A DNA stretch of 59,160 bases from positions 1-59,160 of IMG/VR virus record IMGVR_UViG_3300042516_004109; one strand, 5' to 3'. The notes beneath the pieces were generated by a model. The model did not search any database. It was not told the origin of the DNA and was given only the letters and a program-made list of their open reading frames with translations. Position numbers and translations under genes: made by a program. Origin of the DNA: a virus. Below, one piece after another: positions 53,864 through 59,160 of this stretch (position 1 is its first letter; each line of letters starts with the position of its first letter).

Positions 53864-54508
53864 ATGAAATTGATTACAGAGACAATCGAATCAGTAAAGT
53901 TAATCACCGAAGAAAAGAACGGTGTTAAAACACTTTACATTTCAGGTCCATTTCTTGTTGCAGAAACTAAGAATCGCAACGGTCGTATGTATAAGACTGA
54001 CACTCTTGCAAAAGAAGTCAATCGTTACAACGAAGAGTATGTAACTAAGAATCGCGCATTCGGCGAATTGGGTCATCCAGATTCACCATCAATCAATCTA
54101 GACCGAGTATCACACTTAATCACTTCTTTAAAGCAAGAAGGTAATCAGTGGATCGGTAAGGCAAAAATTCTTGAAACACCAATGGGTAAGATCGCCAAGT
54201 CCCTTATGGAAGGCGGTGCAACTCTTGGTGTATCATCACGTGGCATGGGTTCACTTAAAGAAGTGAACGGTGTTAATGTGGTACAAGACGATTATTATCT
54301 AGCCACAGCGGCAGATATCGTGGCGGATCCGTCCGCACCAGGTGCTTTCGTTCAAGGTATTATGGAAAATAAAGAGTGGGTGTGGGATAACGGTAAGGTC
54401 AAAGAAATTGACGTTAATGCATATTATGAACAAATTAAGAACGCAAAGCAAAAGCAAATTGACGAAATCTCATTGAAGATCTTTGAGAATTTTGTGTCAA
54501 AACTTTAA
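53864..54508 (+). CDS. 21: gp21 prohead protease
   Basis: This 214-residue protein matches T4 gp21 (212 residues), the serine protease that processes scaffold and capsid proteins at (I/L)xE sites. Key features are ISGPFLVAETKNRNGRMY, the catalytic His71 in FGELGHPDSPSINLDRVSHL, and the nucleophile motif GVSSRGMG at 122-129, followed by ADIVADPSAPGAFVQGIME. The N-terminus may be an autocleaved propeptide. It starts one base after the gp68 stop. Confidence 0.96.
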   Translation: MKLITETIESVKLITEEKNGVKTLYISGPFLVAETKNRNGRMYKTDTLAKEVNRYNEEYVTKNRAFGELGHPDSPSINLDRVSHLITSLKQEGNQWIGKAKILETPMGKIAKSLMEGGATLGVSSRGMGSLKEVNGVNVVQDDYYLATAADIVADPSAPGAFVQGIMENKEWVWDNGKVKEIDVNAYYEQIKNAKQKQIDEISLKIFENFVSKL

Positions 54509-54512
54509 ATTT

Positions 54513-54520
54513 TATAAATA
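54513..54520 (+). promoter_or_regulatory. Perfect T4-type late promoter TATAAATA before gp22
   Basis: TATAAATA, the exact T4 late -10 octamer, lies 28 nt before the scaffold gene ATG and just after the protease stop. TTAGGAG follows as ribosome binding site. It would drive the abundant scaffold and capsid messages. Confidence 0.85.
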
Positions 54521-54548
54521 ATATTACTTCTTTAGGAGTTTAACTAAA

Positions 54549-55739
54549 ATGTCAAAAACATTATCAGAATCTGCTGCTGAAATTCTAAGAGCATCAATGA
54601 ATGCAGGCAAGGAACCAATGCAAACACTTCCTACCCAAATGGATGATCTAGGCGGCACAACAAACGAAAAGCCAGAAGGCGATGAAGTTGGCAAAAAGGC
54701 TGCAGCTGCCACAAAGGAAGCGCCAAAGCCTGGTCAAGTATCAGCCGAAGGCGACAAGAAAATGAATTCAGTCAAGTCTTCAGGTCTTGCAACACCAGTA
54801 GTTGGTAACATGAATCCAAGTTTGGGTGAAGAAACAGAAGAAACAGAGGAAGAGGAAACGATTCTCGAAGACTCTGAAGAAGAAGAGACTCTCATTCCTG
54901 AAGCCAAGTCTGAAGATGATGAAGACGAGGAAGACGAGGAAGATGAAGAAGAAGAAGACGAAAAAGAAATGAAGATGAAGATGAAGAAAGAGATGGTTGA
55001 AAAGTATCGCGGCTCAATGAGAGAAGATGTCGATGCTCTATTCAACGGTGAGTCTCTATCTGAAGACTTCCGTGTCAAAGCAACAACAATTTTTGAAGCA
55101 GCTGTACAATCACGAGTTGAGTCAATTGTTGAAGATGTTCTTTCAGAGAATGACGCAGTGCTCATCGAAGCCATCGAAGAAATCAAGAACGAAATGTCTG
55201 CACAGGTTGATGAGTATCTCAGCTATGCAGTCGAAGAGTGGGTTAATGAAAATCAAGTTGCAATTGAAACAGGTCTCCGCGCAGAACTTGTCGAAGACTT
55301 TATCAATGGCTTGAAGAATCTATTTACAGAGCACTACATCGAAATTCCAGAAGAGAAGGTCGATGTTGCTGAAGAACTTGCAATGACAGTTGCACAACTA
55401 GAAGAAGCAATGACTGCAGCAGCTGCAGAAAAGGCTGACCTTGTTGAAAAACTTAATGTTGCAAATAAAAACGAAGCAATTCGTAAGATTTGTGAAGGTC
55501 TAACCGAAGTACAAGTCGGCAAAATGAAATCGCTCGCAGAGGGCATGGAGTTCACCACAGAGGGTGATTTTAATAATAAGCTCGCAGTAATTCGCGAGAA
55601 CTACTTCCCATCAAAGAAAATGACAAGTGAGGTAAAGGTCCTTCAAGAAACAGCTGTTGAAGAACCAGAAGTAGTTGAAGCATCTGGTATGATGAAACAT
55701 TATGTAAATGCAATCACAAAAACGGCTCCAAAAGCCTAA
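54549..55739 (+). CDS. 22: gp22 prohead scaffold protein
   Basis: This 396-residue protein occupies the gene 22 position (T4 gp22, 269 residues), the main scaffold core. It is strongly acidic at about residues 95-145 (runs of E and D), then helical (VEKYRGSMREDVDALFNGES, LSEDF), with ESIVEDVLSENDAVLIEAIE, and a coiled C-terminal part (EEAMTAAAAEKADLVEKLNV). Several (I/L)xE|A sites (IPE|A, IFE|A, LIE|A, LEE|A) suit digestion by gp21 during maturation. Extra length relative to T4 is in the N-terminal low-complexity acidic region. Confidence 0.9.
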   Translation: MSKTLSESAAEILRASMNAGKEPMQTLPTQMDDLGGTTNEKPEGDEVGKKAAAATKEAPKPGQVSAEGDKKMNSVKSSGLATPVVGNMNPSLGEETEETEEEETILEDSEEEETLIPEAKSEDDEDEEDEEDEEEEDEKEMKMKMKKEMVEKYRGSMREDVDALFNGESLSEDFRVKATTIFEAAVQSRVESIVEDVLSENDAVLIEAIEEIKNEMSAQVDEYLSYAVEEWVNENQVAIETGLRAELVEDFINGLKNLFTEHYIEIPEEKVDVAEELAMTVAQLEEAMTAAAAEKADLVEKLNVANKNEAIRKICEGLTEVQVGKMKSLAEGMEFTTEGDFNNKLAVIRENYFPSKKMTSEVKVLQETAVEEPEVVEASGMMKHYVNAITKTAPKA

Positions 55740-55769
55740 TTTAAACTAAAAACTCAGGAGAGTTATAAC

Positions 55770-57113
55770 ATGTATCTTAACGAAACATATGCAAAAAAGT
55801 GGGCTCCAGTCCTTGATCACTCAGAACTCCCAAAGATCACAGATCCTTACAAGCGTGCAGTTACTGCACTTGTTCTAGAGAACCAAGAACGCGCCCTAAT
55901 GGAAGAATCACGTTCCATGCAAAACCTATGGGAAGCAGGCACTGTCTCTGGCGGCGGTCTACCAAACAACATCGGTGGCGGTTCGTCACCAGTAGTTGGT
56001 GGTGAAGGCTCAATCAAAGGCTTCGACCCAATCCTAATCGGTCTCGTCCGTCGTGCACTACCAAACCTAATGGCTTATGACATCTGCGGCGTTCAGCCAA
56101 TGACTGGTCCAACAGGTTTGATCTTCGCAATGCGTTCAACCTTCGCATCTGCAACAGCACGTGCTGGTGAAGCATTGTTCAATGAAGCAAATACTGGCCA
56201 CTCAGGTAATGCTGCTACTGGTACACAGTCAACATTGGCAGTGAACCCAGGTAATGCAAACTCATCAATCTTCGGTTTAGATAACACTGGTCCAGGATTC
56301 TCAACATCCTTCGGTGAATCAGCAAACCTAGCACAGATGGGTTTCCAAATCGATCGTGTTGCTGTTACAGCAAATACACGCGGTTTGCAAGCATCATACA
56401 CGCTAGAACTTGCACAAGACCTCAAGGCAATCCACGGTCTCGACGCAGAAACAGAATTGACAAATATCTTGTCAACTGAAATTCTAGCAGAAATCAACCG
56501 CGAAGTTGTTCGTACTGTTTATGCAACTGCGAATGCAGGTATCACAAACAGTGCAACGGGTAATGTCTTCAACCTATCTTCTTCAAGCGACACAAGCGGT
56601 CGCTGGCAGGTTGAGAAGTACAAGTCACTCTTGTTCGCAATCGAAAGAGCAGCAAATAAGATTGCTAAAGACACTCGTCGTGGCAAGGGCAACATGCTTA
56701 TCCTTTCAACCGATGTTGCATCAGCTCTCGCAATGACAGGTCTTCTTGACTATAATTCAGCACTAGCTGGTCAAACAAACCTAACTGTTGACGATACAGG
56801 CAATACCTTCGCAGGTACCCTATTCGGACGCATCAAGGTATATGTTGATCCATATTCTGTTGCTGGTACAGACTATTGTGTAGTAGGATATAAGGGCACC
56901 AACGCTTATGACGCTGGTCTCTTCTACTGCCCATATGTTCCTCTACAGATGGTTCGTGCAGTTGATCCACAAACCTACCAGCCAAAGATTGGCTTCAAGA
57001 CTCGTTATGGTCTCGTTGCAAATCCATTCGCAACTGGCGCTGGTACTGGTGCTCTAGCACATGACACAAACGTTTACTATCGTAAGTTTGTTGTTCTAAA
57101 CATCAACCAATAA
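55770..57113 (+). CDS. 23: gp23 major capsid protein
   Basis: This 447-residue protein is the major head protein (T4 gp23, 521). It shows HSELPKITDPYKRAVTALVL ENQ near the start, FDPILIGLVRRALPNLMAYD, ICGVQPMTGPTGLIFAMRS, the YTLELAQDLKAIHGLDAETE helix, and the C-terminal VDPYSVAGTDYCVVGYKG and YCPYVPLQMVRAVDP. A likely gp21 cleavage is LWE55|A56 in QNLWEAGTVSGG, comparable with T4 Glu65|Ala66, leaving about 392 mature residues. AGGAGAG precedes the start. Two GAAA-loop hairpins follow the gene. Confidence 0.97.
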   Translation: MYLNETYAKKWAPVLDHSELPKITDPYKRAVTALVLENQERALMEESRSMQNLWEAGTVSGGGLPNNIGGGSSPVVGGEGSIKGFDPILIGLVRRALPNLMAYDICGVQPMTGPTGLIFAMRSTFASATARAGEALFNEANTGHSGNAATGTQSTLAVNPGNANSSIFGLDNTGPGFSTSFGESANLAQMGFQIDRVAVTANTRGLQASYTLELAQDLKAIHGLDAETELTNILSTEILAEINREVVRTVYATANAGITNSATGNVFNLSSSSDTSGRWQVEKYKSLLFAIERAANKIAKDTRRGKGNMLILSTDVASALAMTGLLDYNSALAGQTNLTVDDTGNTFAGTLFGRIKVYVDPYSVAGTDYCVVGYKGTNAYDAGLFYCPYVPLQMVRAVDPQTYQPKIGFKTRYGLVANPFATGAGTGALAHDTNVYYRKFVVLNINQ

Positions 57114-57133
57114 TTGATGTGCTAGAAAAAGTT

Positions 57134-57186
57134 TTGCCGAAAGGCAATACGATTAAGGGAGGCTTGAAAAAGCCTCCCTTTTTTTT
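57134..57186 (+). terminator. Tandem hairpins/terminator after gp23
   Basis: A small hairpin (TTGCC 57134-57138, GAAA loop, GGCAA 57143-57147) is followed by a strong terminator: 11-bp perfect stem AAGGGAGGCTT (57155-57165) with AAGCCTCCCTT (57170-57180), GAAA loop, and eight T at 57179-57186. The second is a classic intrinsic terminator. The first may stabilise the 3' end of the abundant capsid message. Confidence 0.92.
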
Positions 57187-57189
57187 CAA

Positions 57190-57196
57190 CTAAATA
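57190..57196 (+). promoter_or_regulatory. Late promoter motif CTAAATA after gp23 terminator
   Basis: CTAAATA immediately follows the T-run of the gp23 terminator and lies 32 nt before the ATG at 57229. It restarts late transcription for the next gene. A second partial match (TATAAAT) overlaps at about 57199. Confidence 0.62.
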
Positions 57197-57228
57197 TTAT
57201 AAATGTTTCTGTTTCAGGATTAAACTAA

Positions 57229-57774
57229 ATGTCAGCATTGACTCGAACACCAACAAATACAGATCTACTTCAAAGTACAAAATTTAGAGTAACCTTTGAT
57301 CGCCTACCAGGTGCAACTTACTATTGTCAAGCAGCAAATGTGCCAGGAGTTTCATTGACTGAAATTCCGAGAGTGACACCATTTATCGATCTATATGTTC
57401 CTGGTGAGAAGATGATCTATGATACATTTAATATCACTTTTCTAGTTGACGAAGATATGCGCAACTGGACAGAAATTCATGACTGGATTCGAGCCATGAC
57501 ATTTCCTACAGACTTTAAAGAATATCTGGGGTTAGAACGACAAGCAAAAACTCCATTTATTCGAAATAGAGAAAAAGCAAAACCACAATATTCAAGTTCT
57601 ATACTCACACTCTTTACAAACAAAAATAATGCGAATTTTCGTGTTAAGTTTGTTGATATGTTTCCAACTTCAGTTGGAACAATATTGTTTAATGCGCAAG
57701 ATACTGCAGAAAATATTGCAATTGCCGATGCAACTTTTAGATTCTCTTATTATGAATACGAAAGACTGAGATAG
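57229..57774 (+). CDS. gp19-fold tail tube-like protein
   Basis: This 181-residue protein has the tube-type fold: LLQSTKFRVTFDRLPGATYY, the VPGVSLTEIPRVTPFIDLYV loop, NITFLVDEDMRNWTEIHDWI helix, RAMTFP, then VKFVDMFPTSVGTILFNAQD and the closing ATFRFSYYEYERL. Related genes downstream of the capsid gene in aquatic T4-like phages are annotated variously as tail tube or tail completion (gp3) proteins. It could be a minor tube or head-proximal completion ring. It is clearly distinct from the gp19 copy at 50420. Confidence 0.75.
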   Translation: MSALTRTPTNTDLLQSTKFRVTFDRLPGATYYCQAANVPGVSLTEIPRVTPFIDLYVPGEKMIYDTFNITFLVDEDMRNWTEIHDWIRAMTFPTDFKEYLGLERQAKTPFIRNREKAKPQYSSSILTLFTNKNNANFRVKFVDMFPTSVGTILFNAQDTAENIAIADATFRFSYYEYERLR

Positions 57775-57783
57775 TCTTTATAT

Positions 57784-57855
57784 AACTATTGGTGCGTCGT
57801 TCAAACCAGACATAGTCATTATATAACTTTTGGTTTATCAAGTCAACTATTGGTG
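57784..57855 (+). repeat. Three spaced direct repeats AACTWTTGGTK upstream of uvsY
   Basis: AACTATTGGTG (57784-57794), AACTTTTGGTT (57825-57835) and AACTATTGGTG (57845-57855) lie in the 142-nt gap before uvsY, with start-to-start spacings of 41 and 20 nt, about whole helical turns. The last copy ends 3 nt before the -35 element of the promoter below, so an activator or repressor site is possible. Confidence 0.6.
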
Positions 57856-57858
57856 AAG

Positions 57859-57887
57859 TTGCTTTTATTATTTGTTTGTAGTATACT
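57859..57887 (+). promoter_or_regulatory. Probable early/middle promoter of uvsY-uvsW
   Basis: TATACT (57882-57887, 5 of 6 consensus bases) has TTGCTT (57859-57864, 3 of 6) 17 bp upstream. It lies 29 nt before the uvsY ATG. The weak -35 box and adjacent direct repeats suggest assisted recognition by an activator. No late motif is present, fitting expression of recombination genes before virion genes. Confidence 0.65.
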
Positions 57888-57916
57888 AAACACTCATATA
57901 TCTTTGCATTTATATT

Positions 57917-58360
57917 ATGGAAACACCACCTCTCGAAGAAGTCATGCGTCAATGGGAAAAAGATTCCGATGTTGATGCCACAGAACCTGGAAAGGAAATT
58001 CTCCGCATTCCTTTGTTACACAACAAATACAACAAATATTTGTCGCTGCATAATCTTGCTGGAAAAAGAGCAGGACTAGAGTATGACAAAATCAAGAAAC
58101 TTAAATGGATGTATTACAACGGCAAGTTAGATCAAGATGAACTTGACAAACTTGGATGGGAACCATTTCGTTTCACTCTTAAATCTGATATACAAGTATA
58201 TCTTGATGGTGATGATGATCTTGTTAAACTCAAACGCAAGAAAGCATATCATGAAGAAGCAGCCAAGTTTTGTGAGTATGTAATGAAGGAATTAAACAAT
58301 CGCACTTGGCAATTGAAAGAGTATATGGGCTGGGAGAAGTTTATTCAGGGTGCGAGATGA
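57917..58360 (+). CDS. uvsY: UvsY recombination mediator
   Basis: This 147-residue protein matches T4 UvsY (137 residues), which loads the UvsX recombinase onto gp32-covered ssDNA. Shared blocks are LEEVMRQWEKDSDVDATEPG, RIPLLHNKYNKYLSLHNLAG, KIKKLKWMYYNGKLDQDELD, then GWEPFRFTLKSDIQVYLDGD, DDLVKLKRKKAYHEEAAKFC. Its stop overlaps the uvsW start as ATGA, preserving the T4 uvsY-uvsW order and coupling. Confidence 0.95.
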   Translation: METPPLEEVMRQWEKDSDVDATEPGKEILRIPLLHNKYNKYLSLHNLAGKRAGLEYDKIKKLKWMYYNGKLDQDELDKLGWEPFRFTLKSDIQVYLDGDDDLVKLKRKKAYHEEAAKFCEYVMKELNNRTWQLKEYMGWEKFIQGAR

Positions 58361-59160
58361 TAGAGCATGTTGTTATTGAAAAGGTAAATAACATCTATGT
58401 TCAAGTAACAGCTGAACCAGGCATCTTGCAAGAGATGTCAGAATTTTTTACCTTCTCAACTCCAGGTTATCAATTTTCACCTGCGTTTAAAAGCCGCCAC
58501 TGGGATGGAAAGATTCGACTTTTAAATTTAAACACAAGACAGATCTATCTTGGTCTTGTTCCGTATATCAAAAAGTTTTGCAAGGACAGCAACTACACCT
58601 GCGAGTATATCGATGAAGAACGGGAAGTCTATCCTGTTGATACGAAAAATTTGGCAAGTGCTTTATCACTTCCAATGGAGCCGCGAGATTATCAGTTGCT
58701 CGCTTCTAGTGTCGGACTGACAAAGAAAAGAACTGTACTTATTTCACCCACGGCATCTGGAAAATCGTTAATCATCTATATGATGATTCGTCATCTGTTG
58801 AACACAGGTAAGAAGCGCGGATTACTCATTGTTCCTACGATTAACCTCGTCACTCAGATGCATAGTGACTTTCAGAATTACTCATCTGTCAATGGATGGG
58901 ATGTTGAGAAATACTGCCAAAAAATATTCGGCGGCGAAAGTAAGATTCCCGACAGTGATTTGATTATCTCTACATGGCAGTCAATCTATGATATGCCGAA
59001 GAAATACTTTGCGCAGTTTGATTTTATCATCGGTGACGAAGCGCATACGTTCAAAGCCAAGTCACTAACTTCTATCATGACCAAGTTAATTAACTGTGAT
59101 GTGCGTATTGGCACGACAGGTACACTTGATGATAGCAAAGTAAACAAGTTAGTCCTTGAA
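58357..59160 (+). CDS. uvsW: UvsW helicase, N-terminal part (truncated by window end)
   Basis: The first 268 codons of T4-type UvsW (587 residues in T4), an SF2 helicase that drives branch migration and unwinds R-loops, are present. The N-terminal small domain (FFTFSTPGYQFSPAFKSRHW, DGKIRLLNLNTRQIYLGLVP) is followed by the helicase core: LEPRDYQLLAS-type Q motif (SLPMEPRDYQLLASS), Walker A SPTASGKS, GLLIVPTINLVTQM, and the DEAH box GDEAHTF, then IGTTGTLDDS. The frame is open to the last base of the window. It starts at ATGA overlapping uvsY. Confidence 0.95.
   Translation, partial: MIEHVVIEKVNNIYVQVTAEPGILQEMSEFFTFSTPGYQFSPAFKSRHWDGKIRLLNLNTRQIYLGLVPYIKKFCKDSNYTCEYIDEEREVYPVDTKNLASALSLPMEPRDYQLLASSVGLTKKRTVLISPTASGKSLIIYMMIRHLLNTGKKRGLLIVPTINLVTQMHSDFQNYSSVNGWDVEKYCQKIFGGESKIPDSDLIISTWQSIYDMPKKYFAQFDFIIGDEAHTFKAKSLTSIMTKLINCDVRIGTTGTLDDSKVNKLVLE

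Noticed and set aside
57114-57228. tRNA or small RNA between gp23 and the next gene
   Set aside because: The two hairpins are explained as 3'-end stabiliser and terminator. No cloverleaf can be drawn, and no tRNA was recognised elsewhere in the window.

Overview
This window is the structural and morphogenesis half of a T4-like myovirus genome. Almost every gene from position 6561 to 57774 can be matched to the T4 virion plan: baseplate, tail fibres, neck, terminase, sheath, tube, portal, prohead core, protease, scaffold and major capsid. Replication and recombination genes flank it (a gp59-like tail and gp32 on the left, UvsY and UvsW on the right). The sequence is AT-rich. The accessory content (DUF4815 wedge protein, collagen-like fibre, many 2OG-Fe(II) and glycosyltransferase genes) resembles the exo-T-even phages of aquatic bacteria (cyanomyovirus and pelagimyovirus relatives). 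The host cannot be read from the sequence, and no photosynthesis genes are seen here.

Layout. (1) 1-1204, plus strand: 3' end of a probable helicase loader (gp59), then gp32 closed by a strong GAAA-loop terminator. (2) 1203-6534, minus strand: gp4, a gp2-like protein, a gp19-fold tube/initiator protein, gp26, a gp51-like frame reached by a candidate -1 frameshift, and an 891-residue tape-measure/hub protein with a GH19 muralytic domain. (3) 6561-28609, plus strand: gp48, gp53, gp27, gp5, gp25, gp6, gp7, gp8, two very large wedge/fibre proteins, a small coiled coil and a fibre. (4) 28618-43925, accessory fibre region: two giant-repeat proteins built on TNYN..YP.ANQP units; a prolyl-4-hydroxylase-like enzyme; two paralogous unknown proteins; a GT60-like (hydroxyproline GlcNAc-transferase family) enzyme; a collagen-like fibre with two cupredoxin-like domains; and a second cassette of two to three glycosyltransferases plus a DUF6445-type oxygenase. 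(5) 43956-57774: gp13, gp14, gp15, gp16, gp17, gp18, gp19, gp20, gp67, a core protein, gp68, gp21, gp22, gp23 and another gp19-fold protein. (6) 57775-59160: a promoter region, uvsY and the start of uvsW.

How it fits together. Late transcription is probably driven by a recurring T4-late-type motif (ATAAATA, CTAAATA or TATAAATA) lying about 16-41 nt, most often 25 nt, before many start codons. Prohead proteins carry (I/L)xE|A sites expected for the gp21 protease. The most novel reading concerns region 4. A prolyl hydroxylase gene with a perfect consensus sigma70 promoter sits between proline-rich repeat fibres and a glycosyltransferase of the family that glycosylates hydroxyproline on Skp1. 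I infer a phage-encoded hydroxyproline O-glycosylation system acting on its own fibres. Three further points stand out: a textbook-like -1 frameshift signal in gp26, complete type-1 copper ligand sets in the collagen fibre, and separation of the tail lysozyme activity from gp5.
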